A stretch of 64,000 bases of DNA, from NCBI RefSeq assembly GCF_001905545.1, contig NZ_LIPD01000018.1, positions 86,901 to 150,900 on the forward strand, read 5' to 3'. Positions within the stretch are counted from its first letter, which is position 1. Every line of letters starts with the position of its first letter. Position numbers and translations under genes: made by a program. The stretch is from Streptomyces sp. CB02056. GTDB taxonomy: Bacteria; Actinomycetota; Actinomycetes; Streptomycetales; Streptomycetaceae. Shown piece by piece: positions 7,797-16,240 of the stretch. The notes beneath the pieces were generated by a model. That model was not told the origin of the DNA. It did not search any database and saw only the letters and a program-made list of their open reading frames with translations.

Positions 7797-9222
7797 GGGT
7801 CAACTCCTGGGGGCGGGGGACGGCGGGGGTGGGCTGTTCTACGGGACCGGCGGGGGTGGGCTGTTCCACGGGACCGGCGGGGGTGGGCTGGTCGGCGGGA
7901 CCGGCGGGGCCGGGCGGCGCGAAGCCGGTCCAGGCGGTGCGGCCGGGCAGCCGGTGGACGGTGCGCCCGGTGACGGCGTTGAGGATCACGGCGGCCCGGT
8001 GGGCGCCGAGTCCGAGGTCGGGGGTGCCGACGCCGTGGGTGTGGAGTTCGGCGTTCTGGACGTACAGCCCGCCGGTGAGTCCGGGCCGGGTGGCGACCCG
8101 GTGGTCCGGGTCGACCCGATAGCGCCCGGCCTCGTCCCAGTCGATCAGTTCGGCGAGCGGTTCGAGCGCGGCCGGGCGGGCCGCCCGGTAGCCGGTGGCG
8201 AGCACCACGGCGTCGGTGCGCAGCAGGTGTTCGGCGCCGGAGTCGGTGTGCCGGCAGTGCAGTTCGAGGCCGCCGCAGGGGCCGGGGCGGGCGGCGTCGA
8301 CGGCGGTGCCGGGGGTGATCTCGACCGGGGCGGCGTCGATCGGCCGGCCGATGGTGCGCTCGTAGAGGTGGTCGTGGATCTCGGCGAGGGTCTCGGCGCT
8401 GGCGGCCTTGTGCAGCTGCCACTGGGCGGTGACCAGCGCGTCCCGGACGGCCGCGGGCAGGCCGTGGAAGTAGCGGGTGTAGTCGGGGGTGAAGTGCTCC
8501 AGGCCGAGCTTGGAGTACTCCATGGGGGCGAGCGCCCTGGTCCGGGTGAGCCAGCGCAGCCGGACGTCGTCGCCCTCGTGGCGCCGGAGCAGGTCAAGGA
8601 AGACCTCGGCACCGGACTGCCCGCTGCCGACCACGGTGATGTCGCGGGCGCCGGCCAGGTCGGCGCGGCGGTCCAGGTACTCGGCGGAGTGGAAGGCCCG
8701 CGGGTGGCCGGCCAGCGCGGCGAAGGCCTCGGGCAGCACCGGCCGGGTGCCGACGCCGAGGGCGAGGTTGCGGGCCCTGACCTCGGAGCGCCGGCCGGTC
8801 GCGGTGTCGGTCAGTTCGGCGCGGTACCAGGGCGCCTCCCAGTGCAGGGCGGTGACCTCGGTGCCGAAGCGGCAGTTGGCCAGCCGCTCGGCGGCCCAGC
8901 GGCAGTAGTGGTCGTACTCGCGGCGCGGCAGCTGGAAGCGCTCGGCGAAGTAGAACGGGAACAGCCGGTCCTGGTCGCGCAGGTAGTTGAGGAAGGACCA
9001 CGGGCTGGTCGGGTCGACCAGGGAGACCAGGTCGGCGAGGAACGGCACCTGCATCCGGGCCCCGTCGACCAGCATCCCGGGGTGCCAGCGGAACTCCGGG
9101 CGCTGGTCGCAGAAGAGCGTGCGCAGGCCGGGGACGGGTTCGGCGAGTGCGGCAAGCGAGAGGTTGAACGGGCCGATGCCGACGCCGAGCAGGTCGTACG
9201 GAGGGGGTGTCGAGGTGTCCAC
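7774..9222 (-). CDS. Lysine/ornithine/diamine N-monooxygenase (IucD/SidA family)
   Basis: 482-residue FAD/NADPH-dependent N-hydroxylase that makes the hydroxylamine needed for hydroxamate formation. The FAD motif GVGIGPFNLSLAAL begins near residue 13. The substrate-side segment FRWHPGMLVDGARMQVPFL follows near residue 45. NADPH binding is in VVGSGQSGAEVFLDLL near residue 210, and the late motif VVLATGYR is near residue 345. Start: GTG at 9220-9222, with a weak AGGA Shine-Dalgarno. It begins 9 bp after the acyltransferase stop. The C-terminus is longer than usual and carries three 9-residue repeats rich in Pro, Ala and Gly. The substrate may be lysine (aerobactin-like) or cadaverine (desferrioxamine-like); no decarboxylase gene is present, which favours an amino acid. 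Confidence 0.88.
   Translation of the reverse strand: MDTSTPPPYDLLGVGIGPFNLSLAALAEPVPGLRTLFCDQRPEFRWHPGMLVDGARMQVPFLADLVSLVDPTSPWSFLNYLRDQDRLFPFYFAERFQLPRREYDHYCRWAAERLANCRFGTEVTALHWEAPWYRAELTDTATGRRSEVRARNLALGVGTRPVLPEAFAALAGHPRAFHSAEYLDRRADLAGARDITVVGSGQSGAEVFLDLLRRHEGDDVRLRWLTRTRALAPMEYSKLGLEHFTPDYTRYFHGLPAAVRDALVTAQWQLHKAASAETLAEIHDHLYERTIGRPIDAAPVEITPGTAVDAARPGPCGGLELHCRHTDSGAEHLLRTDAVVLATGYRAARPAALEPLAELIDWDEAGRYRVDPDHRVATRPGLTGGLYVQNAELHTHGVGTPDLGLGAHRAAVILNAVTGRTVHRLPGRTAWTGFAPPGPAGPADQPTPAGPVEQPTPAGPVEQPTPAVPRPQELTRAATVGR
7821..7901. repeat. 27-bp tandem repeat in the hydroxylase gene
   Basis: Three consecutive 27-bp units begin at 7821, 7848 and 7875. They encode the nine-residue unit PTPAGPVEQ in the extended C-terminal tail of the N-monooxygenase. 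The repeat number could vary between strains by slippage. Confidence 0.85.
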
Positions 9223-9231
9223 AGGGTCGTC

Positions 9232-9837
9232 CTAGGCGGGGAGTTGGGCCTGCGCGGCGGGCCCGTCGGCCCGGTCGCGGACCATCAGGGCGGCGCGCTT
9301 GTCGGGCAGGTCGAGTTCGGCGGCGGCCCGGAATCCGGCCCGTTCGAAGGCCCGGACGGACCGCCGGTTGCGGACGTCCGGCTCGGCCAGCACCCGTTCG
9401 CAGCGCGGATTCCGGCGGAGAATCAATTCTGCGAGGGCGGCCAGCAGGACGGCGCCCAGGCCGCGGCCGCGGCTGGCGGCGGGGCCGAGCAGCAGGTGCA
9501 CGCCGGTGTCGTACGGCCGGGCCGGGTAGTGCGCGGCGAGCGGGTCGAGGTCGGCACGGTAGACCTCCCAGTAGCTCATCGGCTCGCCGTCGAGCAGGCC
9601 GAGGCACGGGAGGCTGCGGCCGTCGCCGTCCAGTTGGGCCCGGACGTGCCGTTCGGTGACCTCCGGCGGCCCGGCGAGCTCCCAGAAGGCGTCGACCTCG
9701 GGGTCGTTCATCCACCCGGCGAGCAGCGCCAGGTCGGCGGGCAGCCGGACCGGGCCGAGCCGGAACTCGCCGGCCGGGGTGGGGACGGCGCCCCACCCGG
9801 ACAGGCCGTCCGGCACCCGGCACCCGTCGTCCGTCAT
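9232..9837 (-). CDS. GNAT-family hydroxylamine acyltransferase (siderophore biosynthesis, IucB/DesC-like)
   Basis: 201 residues. The acyl-CoA-binding loop of the GNAT fold is seen in GPAASRGRGLGAVLLAAL near residue 120. Siderophore acyltransferase features include SYWEVYRADLDPL near residue 85 and HLLLGP before the CoA loop. It should acylate the N-hydroxyamine made by the next gene with acetyl-CoA or another acyl-CoA. The ATG at 9835-9837 shares its A with the stop of the upstream synthetase (TGATG), so the two are translationally coupled. At 201 residues it is closer in length to DesC-type enzymes than to the longer enterobacterial IucB. Confidence 0.85.
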   Translation of the reverse strand: MTDDGCRVPDGLSGWGAVPTPAGEFRLGPVRLPADLALLAGWMNDPEVDAFWELAGPPEVTERHVRAQLDGDGRSLPCLGLLDGEPMSYWEVYRADLDPLAAHYPARPYDTGVHLLLGPAASRGRGLGAVLLAALAELILRRNPRCERVLAEPDVRNRRSVRAFERAGFRAAAELDLPDKRAALMVRDRADGPAAQAQLPA

Positions 9838-11651
9838 CAGGCACCCGCCACCGGGTTGGGGATGTCCACGTACACGGACTGGCTGGCGACCGGGCCGACC
9901 AGTTCGTCCATGCCGTTGACCCGGGTGAGCAGGTTGGCCTTGCAGGGCAGCGCGGGCGCGTCCAGCAGCAGCGCGGGCAGCGCCGAGCCGGTGGCGGCGG
10001 CCCGCGGGCCGGCCAGGAACCGGCGCAGCGCGGCCAGCAGCACCGTCTCGTCGGCGAGCCGCTGGGAGCCGAGGGCGCCGATCAGGCCGAGCACGTGGTT
10101 GATGCCGAGGTAGTAGGCGAAGTGGTGGTCGATCACGTCGTCCGGCAGGAAGGTGTCGCTGTCCGCGCCGAGTCCGGGCAGCCGGGCGGCGAGCCGCGCG
10201 GCGGCGCTCTCCCGGTAGTAGTAGCCCTGGTTGTCGCGGTAGCGGCCGCCGCAGGGCCAGCCCTCGGCGTCCAGCAGGACGAGGCTGTTCTGCTGGTGCG
10301 CCTCCAGGGCGATGCCGCCCCGGCCGTCCAGCCAGAGGATCGGCAGCACGACCGCGTCCAGGTAGCGCAGGAACCATTCGGCGGCCACCGTCGGCAGCGG
10401 GCGGGCGCAGCGGACGGCCAGGGCCCGCAGGGTGTCGCCGAGCCGGGAGGGCACGGTGTCGCCGGTGCCGAGCGGCTGTTCGGCGACCAGGCCGGCGACG
10501 CACAGCGCCCGGTCGGTGGGCGCGAAGGGCTGGGCGCGCAGCACGGTGTCCAGGCCGCCCGGGTCGCCGAGGGCGGGGTGGTCGACGCCGATCCAGGCCG
10601 GGTCGCGGACGATGTCGAAGCCGGGGTGGGCGGCCCGCCACTCGGCGGCCAGCCCGCTCTCCAGCAGCCGGTGCATCTCCAGGCCGCGGTGCAGTTCCTT
10701 GCGCAGGTTCTCCCGGCGGGAGTTGGTGATCCGCAGGCCGAGCGAGAGCTTGAGCATCCACGGGGTGCCGGGCCGGTAGACGGTGCGCACCGAGGAGGTG
10801 GGGTACCAGGGGTCGCCGGCCGGGCCGAGGTCGTGCAGCAGCCCGTCGGCGAGCAGGGCGGCGACGGCCGGGCGGTGGGCGAGTTCGCGGGCCTGCCAGG
10901 GGTGCAGCGGGACGGCGGCGGTGCCGGGCGGCAGCGGCACGGCGCCGTCGAGCAGTCCGGCGGTGAGCCGTTCGGCGCTCTCGGCGACGGCGGAGCCGGC
11001 CGCGAGCAGTTCGCGGTCGACGGCGTACCAGTGCAGCTGGAAGGAGCCGTGCAGTTCGGGCGAGTAGGCGGCGCTCTGGGCCGGGCCGAGGCCGTCGCGG
11101 CTCTTCGGCGTGGGGTGCAGCGGGTGGCCGAGCAGCAGGGACTGCTCGGCGGCGAGGAAGTGCGAGCGCTCCGGCCCGCCGGGCACGGCGGCGGTGCGGC
11201 GGTGGGCGAGGATCTCGGCGGTGCGCACGACCGAGTCGCCGACCCTGGCGGCCAGGTCGGCGACCTGCCCGGGGTCGGGCCGTTCGGCGGCCGCGGCGGC
11301 GAGCAGCGCGGCGGCGGTGACGGCGTCGACGGGGGCCTCGCGGACGTCCCCGGCCGGGCCGGTCTCCCCGACCGCGAGGGTGGCGGGTCCGAAGCGGTGC
11401 CAGCCGCCGGGCGACCAGTAGCGGACCGGGGCGGTGAGCCGGGCGGCCCCGCCGAGGACGGCGATCCGCAGCCGGCCGTCCGGGCCGGGCCGGGCTCCGG
11501 TCTCCCGGGTCCAGCAGCGCAGCAGGGCCTCCAGTCCGGCCTGTTCGGCGGCGACGGCCGGGTCGGGGTGCAGCAGGAGGTCGTGCCCGTGGGCCCGCTC
11601 CACGGTGGGCGACGGTACGGGCGGGGCGACGGTGAGGGCGGCGGTGCTCAA
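9837..11651 (-). CDS. NIS siderophore synthetase, IucA-like
   Basis: 604-residue IucA/IucC family synthetase. Motifs: GHPLHPTPKSRDG near residue 178, the nucleotide-binding SSVRTVYRP, then KLSLGLRITNSRREN near residue 310, EAHQQNSLV near residue 430 and YYYRES. It probably joins the first hydroxamate half to citrate or a related carboxylate, and its type is inferred from the company of IucB-, IucD- and IucC-like genes. The start is a TTG at 11649-11651 with an AAGGAG Shine-Dalgarno. It is the first gene of the operon. An iron-box-like palindrome lies 76-94 bp upstream of the start, so iron repression by a DmdR/IdeR-type protein is likely. Confidence 0.87.
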   Translation of the reverse strand: MSTAALTVAPPVPSPTVERAHGHDLLLHPDPAVAAEQAGLEALLRCWTRETGARPGPDGRLRIAVLGGAARLTAPVRYWSPGGWHRFGPATLAVGETGPAGDVREAPVDAVTAAALLAAAAAERPDPGQVADLAARVGDSVVRTAEILAHRRTAAVPGGPERSHFLAAEQSLLLGHPLHPTPKSRDGLGPAQSAAYSPELHGSFQLHWYAVDRELLAAGSAVAESAERLTAGLLDGAVPLPPGTAAVPLHPWQARELAHRPAVAALLADGLLHDLGPAGDPWYPTSSVRTVYRPGTPWMLKLSLGLRITNSRRENLRKELHRGLEMHRLLESGLAAEWRAAHPGFDIVRDPAWIGVDHPALGDPGGLDTVLRAQPFAPTDRALCVAGLVAEQPLGTGDTVPSRLGDTLRALAVRCARPLPTVAAEWFLRYLDAVVLPILWLDGRGGIALEAHQQNSLVLLDAEGWPCGGRYRDNQGYYYRESAAARLAARLPGLGADSDTFLPDDVIDHHFAYYLGINHVLGLIGALGSQRLADETVLLAALRRFLAGPRAAATGSALPALLLDAPALPCKANLLTRVNGMDELVGPVASQSVYVDIPNPVAGA

Positions 11652-12063
11652 GGCTGCTCCTTGGGGCGCGTGGGGGTGCGGACGCGCACTGTGCTGGAGG
11701 GGTCGGCGGGCGCTCGCACCGTCGCGTCAGGTAAGGGTTACCTATCCCTGACGGGTGATCACAAGGACGGCTCACTCGTCAGGGTGAAGATCGGGGATTG
11801 TCCACCACCGGGGCCCGATGCCCTGCTGCGTCGGCAGACCGGGCGGGCCCGGATCACGGATCGGTGACCTCCGGCCCGCACCGCAACCCGGGGGGCGGGC
11901 AGCGCCGTCCTCGTCCGCGATGGAAGACTCCATGGCGGCGAACCGCCGCACCGCGAACCGGCCGGACACGCACCACCGCGGTGCGCAACCGCCGGCCGTG
12001 ACACCACCGGGCGGCCCGGCACCGACCGGCACCGACCGACCGAGCACAGGGGGAAGCGCACAG
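11652..12063. promoter_or_regulatory. Intergenic region between siderophore operon and protease genes
   Basis: 412 bases without a convincing gene. The left third holds the siderophore operon control region with an iron box (separate entry). The right part precedes the first lipoprotein peptidase. Open frames crossing this region have no credible start or domain, and I see no clear promoter for the peptidase gene. Confidence 0.6.
11727..11745 (-). promoter_or_regulatory. Iron box (DmdR/IdeR-type operator)
   Basis: TCAGGTAAGGGTTACCTAT matches the 19-bp actinobacterial iron box TTAGGTTAGGCTAACCTAA at 14 of 19 positions and is itself a near-palindrome (AGGTAA/TTACCT). It lies upstream of the IucA-like gene in a short, relatively A/T-rich patch. 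Confidence 0.75.
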
Positions 12064-13257
12064 ATGCCCACGATCCACCGGTCAGCCCTGGCCGCCGCCC
12101 TGGCCGCGGGCACCCTGCTCGCCGTGACCGCCTGCGGGCCGGACGGCCCGGCGGGCGGCGGGACGAGCCCCGCACCGCCGCCCTCCACCGAGTCGACCCA
12201 GGCCGCGGGTTCGGGCGGCGTGATCGGCGGGATCCCGCTCCCGTCCGGGCTGCCGACCAGCCTGCTGGAGGGACTGCCCAGGAGCTGGGACGACCTGAAG
12301 AAGTGGAAGTACGAGGACTGGGACAAGTGGGCGTCCAAGCACGTCTTCAACAACCCGGTGGTGAAGGACTTCTGGGACCCGGACAAGATGGGTGACTCCA
12401 AGCCCGCCGACCCGGCCCCGCCCACCGCCAAGCCCGCCCCCGCCACGCCCAAGCCGGCCACCGACGACGGCGTGACCGACCCCGATCCCGCGGCGGTCAA
12501 GGCCGTGACGGTGCCCCGCCCGTACCTGAAGCAGCCCTCCGGCAAGGTGTTCTTCTCCGCCCAGGGCGGCCGCGGCAACTGCTCGGCGACGGTGATCGCC
12601 GACCCCCAGCACCCGGGCAAGAGCAACCTGGTCTGGACGGCCGGGCACTGCGTGCACGAGGGCAAGGGCGGGAACTTCTACAAGGACCTGGTCTTCGTGC
12701 CCGCCTACAACAACTCCGGCGCCTCCAGCGGCGGCAAGCGGGCCCCGCTGTCCGAGCTGGCCCCGCTCGGCACCTGGTGGGCCGACCAGGTCACCACCTC
12801 GCCGCAGTGGATGGTCGAGGGCGGCGGCACCGGCGACGCCGCCAACCAGTACGACTTCGCGGTGATGCGCGTGCACAACCAGAACGACACCGGCAAGTCC
12901 CTGGAGGAGACGGTCGGTTCGGCCGTCCCGGTCTGGTTCGACGCGCCGCGCGACCAGCTCAAGGTCTCGGCCGTCGGCTACCCCCTCGCCAAGCCGTTCG
13001 ACGGCCAGGAGCTGTACAAGTGCGACGGCGGCAAGCCCACCCGGCTCTCCTTCGACGCCAAGCGCCCGACCATGCTGACCATCGGCTGCACCATGACCCA
13101 GGGCGCCAGCGGCGGCGGCTGGTTCGCCACCATGCCGGACGGCCGGACCGCGCTGGTCAGCAACACCTCGATCGGCACCCAGGAGCACACCTCGCTGAGC
13201 GGCCCGTACCTGGAGGCGGTCGCCCGGCAGGCGCTGGACTGGATCTCCAAGAAGTAG
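12064..13257 (+). CDS. Trypsin-fold serine peptidase, predicted lipoprotein
   Basis: 397 residues. The N-terminus is a lipoprotein signal ending in LAVTAC with the lipid-anchored Cys24, which follows from the ATG at 12064 (GGGGAAG Shine-Dalgarno). An acidic, Trp/Lys-rich linker (residues 75-105) and a Pro/Ala/Lys stretch precede the peptidase domain from about residue 165. The triad is complete: H195 in WTAGHC, D264 in YDFAV and S349 in QGASGGGWF. A conserved disulfide-type cysteine pattern is present (NCSATV with GHC, and GCTMTQ). It belongs to the glutamyl-endopeptidase/trypsin-like clan. The ORF continues upstream to 11818, but that extension has no signal peptide. A close paralogue follows directly downstream. 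The substrate is unknown. Confidence 0.88.
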   Translation: MPTIHRSALAAALAAGTLLAVTACGPDGPAGGGTSPAPPPSTESTQAAGSGGVIGGIPLPSGLPTSLLEGLPRSWDDLKKWKYEDWDKWASKHVFNNPVVKDFWDPDKMGDSKPADPAPPTAKPAPATPKPATDDGVTDPDPAAVKAVTVPRPYLKQPSGKVFFSAQGGRGNCSATVIADPQHPGKSNLVWTAGHCVHEGKGGNFYKDLVFVPAYNNSGASSGGKRAPLSELAPLGTWWADQVTTSPQWMVEGGGTGDAANQYDFAVMRVHNQNDTGKSLEETVGSAVPVWFDAPRDQLKVSAVGYPLAKPFDGQELYKCDGGKPTRLSFDAKRPTMLTIGCTMTQGASGGGWFATMPDGRTALVSNTSIGTQEHTSLSGPYLEAVARQALDWISKK

Positions 13258-13315
13258 CCGCCGCCGACGGGGGGCGGTAGGGAACCACCAGCACAGCACG
13301 GGGGGACGAGCCAGC

Positions 13316-14434
13316 ATGCCGAGAACCACCAGCCGGCGGCGCCGGGCCGCGACGGGCGGCGCCGCGCTGCTCGCCGCGCTCGCGCTGGGCGCGGCCGGGT
13401 GCGGCCCGGACGGCCCCGCCCGGCCCGCCACCGCGCCCCTCGCCCTGCCCAGGTCGTCGCCCACCAGCCCGGGCGACCTGAGCGGCTGGAAGGTGGACGA
13501 CTGGGCCCGCTACGTCGCCGAGAGCGCCTTCGCCAACGACGCGGCGCCCGGCGCCTGGACGGCGGCCCGGATGGACGCCGCCAGGCCCCGGCCCACCCCG
13601 GAGTACTCGCTGACCGCCCCCGCGGCGGCCGGCGTCGAGCGGGACGCCCCGCCCGCCGCCGTGCCGGCCAAGCCGCAGCCGCACCCGTACGGACCGGTGG
13701 GCTCGGTGGTCGGCCGGCTCTTCGCGACCACGTCGCAGGGCGACGTGTCCTGCTCCGCCACCGTGGTCTCCGACCCGGTCAACCCGGGCCGCAGCAACCT
13801 CGTCTACACCGCCGCGCACTGCCTGCACGACGGCAAGGGCGGCGGCTGGCTGAAGAACCCGGTCTTCGTGCCCGGCTTCAACCGGGACGGCCAGGCGGTC
13901 CACGGCAAGGCGAACGCCGACCGGCTGGTCGCCCCGTACGGCCGGTGGACGGCGGTGCGCGCGCTGGTCTCGCCGACCTGGCTCCAGGAGAGCGGCGTCG
14001 GGGCCCACCACCAGTACGACTACGGCGTCCTGCGGGTGCGCGGCGAGGACGGCTCCGGGAGGTCCCTGGAGGAGACGGTCGGCGGCTCGGTGCCGATCTG
14101 GTTCAACGCCCCGCGCGACCAGATCACCGGGACCGCCGCCTACGGCTACCCGGCCGAGCGGCCGTTCGACGGCCTGGAGCTCGAGCACTGCGACTCCCCG
14201 CTGGCCCCCGGGCTGCTCTCCTTCGACCGGGACCGCCCGCCGATGTACGTGATCGGCTGCACCATGACGGCGGGCGCCGCCGGCGGCGGCTGGTTCGTCA
14301 TCCGGGACGGCAAGCCCAACCTGGTCAGCGTCGGCGCGGTCGGCAACCGCAACCCGGCCGGCTACCAGGCCGGCCCCTCCCTCCAGGACCAGGCGAAGCA
14401 GGCCTTCGACTACTTTGCCAAGAACGTCCGGTAG
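13316..14434 (+). CDS. Trypsin-fold lipoprotein, probable inactive peptidase (pseudoprotease)
   Basis: 372 residues, paralogous to the preceding gene and 58 bp downstream of it. The signal peptide ends in LGAAGC with lipid-anchored Cys29. The fold and disulfide cysteines are kept, as are H168 (YTAAHC) and D235 (YDYGV). At the catalytic serine position the codon is GCC, giving A322 in TAGAAGGGWF, where the paralogue has GASGGGWF. The reading frame is intact and well kept, so this looks like a functional but non-proteolytic protein rather than a decayed gene. It could serve as a decoy, inhibitor or cell-wall-binding partner of the active paralogue. Start: ATG at 13316 after a G-rich Shine-Dalgarno. 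Confidence 0.85.
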   Translation: MPRTTSRRRRAATGGAALLAALALGAAGCGPDGPARPATAPLALPRSSPTSPGDLSGWKVDDWARYVAESAFANDAAPGAWTAARMDAARPRPTPEYSLTAPAAAGVERDAPPAAVPAKPQPHPYGPVGSVVGRLFATTSQGDVSCSATVVSDPVNPGRSNLVYTAAHCLHDGKGGGWLKNPVFVPGFNRDGQAVHGKANADRLVAPYGRWTAVRALVSPTWLQESGVGAHHQYDYGVLRVRGEDGSGRSLEETVGGSVPIWFNAPRDQITGTAAYGYPAERPFDGLELEHCDSPLAPGLLSFDRDRPPMYVIGCTMTAGAAGGGWFVIRDGKPNLVSVGAVGNRNPAGYQAGPSLQDQAKQAFDYFAKNVR

Positions 14435-14450
14435 CACCGCCGGAAACAGC

Positions 14451-14484
14451 GGGGCCCCGGGACGACGATCCGTCCCGGGGCCCC
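14451..14484. terminator. Bidirectional terminator between the lipoprotein pair and hflX
   Basis: Perfect 14-bp stem GGGGCCCCGGGACG/CGTCCCGGGGCCCC with a 6-base loop, placed between the converging ends of the second lipoprotein gene and hflX. Confidence 0.8.
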
Positions 14485-14500
14485 TGCGTGCGCTTCGGGC

Positions 14501-16003
14501 TCAGCCCTGCAGGGCCACCGCGAAGTACTCCAGCTCGGCGGCCAGCTCGGCCGGCACCTTGGCGTGCAGCAGGGTGCCCTCGCCGGTGTGCTCGGTGGAG
14601 AGCAGCTCGCCCTCGGCGTGCACCCGGGAGACCAGCGCGCCCTGGGTGTAGGGCACCAGGGCCCGCACCTCGACCGCCGGACGCGGCAGCTCGTCGTCGA
14701 TCAGCCGCAGCAGCTCCTCGATGCCGGCGCCGCTGCGGGCCGACACCACGATGGCGTGCGGCTCGCGGCGCAGCAGGCGCTGGAGCACGTGCGGATCGGC
14801 GGCGTCCGCCTTGTTGATCACCACGACCTCCGGCACGTTCTGCGCGTCGACCGAGACGATGACCTCGCGGACGGCGGCCAGCTGCGTCTCCGGCTCGGGA
14901 TGCGAGCCGTCCACCACGTGCAGGATGAGGTCCGCGTCGGCGACCTCCTCCATGGTCGAGCGGAAGGCCTCGACCAGGTGGTGCGGCAGGTGCCGGACGA
15001 AGCCGACGGTGTCGGCCAGGGTGTAGAGCCGCCCGGTCGGGGTCTCGGCCCGGCGCACCGTCGGGTCCAGGGTGGCGAACAGCGAGTTCTCCACCAGGAC
15101 GCCGGCGCCGGTGAGCCGGTTGAGCAGGGAGGACTTGCCGGCGTTGGTGTACCCGGCGATGGCCACGGACGGCACCTGGTGGCGCCTGCGCTCCTGGCGC
15201 TTGGTGTCGCGGCCCTTCTTCATGTCGGCGATCTCCTTGCGGAGCTTCGCCATCTTCTCGCGGATCCGGCGCCGGTCGGTCTCGATCTTGGTCTCACCGG
15301 GACCGCGGGTGGCCATGCCGCCGCCCGAGGAGCCGGAGCCACCGCCACCCATCTGCCGGGACAGCGACTGACCCCAGCCGCGCAGCCGCGGCAGCATGTA
15401 CTGCATCTGCGCGAGCGAGACCTGCGCCTTGCCCTCCCGGGACTTGGCGTGCTGGGCGAAGATGTCCAGGATCAGGGCCGTCCGGTCGACGACCTTGACC
15501 TTGACCACGTCCTCCAGGTGGATCAGCTGGCCCGGGGTGAGCTCACCGTCGCAGACCACGGTGTCGGCGCCGGTGGCGGCGACGATGTCGCGCAGCTCCT
15601 TCGCCTTGCCGGAGCCGATGTAGGTGGCCGCGTCGGGCTTGTCACGGCGCTGGATGACGCCGTCCAGCACCTGGGAGCCGGCCGTCTCGGCGAGCGCGGC
15701 GAGCTCGGCCATCGAGTTCTCCGCCTCCTCCAGCGTGCCGTCCGTCCAGACGCCGACGAGCACCACGCGCTCCAGGCGGAGCTGGCGGTACTCGACCTCG
15801 GTGACGTCCTCGAGTTCGGTGGAGAGGCCGGCGACACGGCGCAGGGCGGCTCGCTCGCTGCGGTCGTACTGGTCGCCGTCGTAGTGGTGGCCGCGGTCCT
15901 CGTCGATGGCCGCGAGGTCCTCGTCCATGAGGGCTTCCGCCCGCAGACCGTCGAGGCGGCGCGGAGCGTCGGCGTGGTCGCGGGTGTCGAACGTGGAGGT
16001 CAT
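14501..16003 (-). CDS. hflX: Ribosome-associated GTPase HflX
   Basis: 500 residues. HflX splits stalled or stress-modified ribosomes. The N-terminal HflX domain includes YIGSGKAKEL and QVSLAQMQYMLPRLRG. A glycine/serine-rich stretch (GGGGSGSSGGG) links to the coiled-coil region with TRGPGETKIETDRR. The G domain has G1 GYTNAGKSS, G3 DTVGFV and G4 NKAD. The start ATG at 16003 has an AAAGGA Shine-Dalgarno. It is followed by a strong terminator. The downstream neighbour on its upstream side is the rsh gene, as in other streptomycetes. Confidence 0.97.
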   Translation of the reverse strand: MTSTFDTRDHADAPRRLDGLRAEALMDEDLAAIDEDRGHHYDGDQYDRSERAALRRVAGLSTELEDVTEVEYRQLRLERVVLVGVWTDGTLEEAENSMAELAALAETAGSQVLDGVIQRRDKPDAATYIGSGKAKELRDIVAATGADTVVCDGELTPGQLIHLEDVVKVKVVDRTALILDIFAQHAKSREGKAQVSLAQMQYMLPRLRGWGQSLSRQMGGGGSGSSGGGMATRGPGETKIETDRRRIREKMAKLRKEIADMKKGRDTKRQERRRHQVPSVAIAGYTNAGKSSLLNRLTGAGVLVENSLFATLDPTVRRAETPTGRLYTLADTVGFVRHLPHHLVEAFRSTMEEVADADLILHVVDGSHPEPETQLAAVREVIVSVDAQNVPEVVVINKADAADPHVLQRLLRREPHAIVVSARSGAGIEELLRLIDDELPRPAVEVRALVPYTQGALVSRVHAEGELLSTEHTGEGTLLHAKVPAELAAELEYFAVALQG

Positions 16004-16240
16004 TCTGTCCTTTGGCTGGCTGGTACGGGTGGCCTTCGGGGACCGCGGTGGCGGTCCCGTACGGAGTCTGCCCAGCTGCCGCCCCGGCTACCGTCCGGGC
16101 GGGGTGAGCTACCCCTCAGGTCCCCGGGTGCCCCCGGGCTCCTGTGCCCGGAGAACGCCGTGGACCGGCCGTGAATTCCCCATGATGGTCGCACGCCCGG
16201 CGCGGGCCGGTCATCCCCATTTTCCCCGGGACGGCGGCCC

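Noticed and set aside
4059..7973. 1304-residue plus-strand open frame
   Set aside because: Antisense to dinG and the siderophore synthetase; composition typical of a shadow frame.
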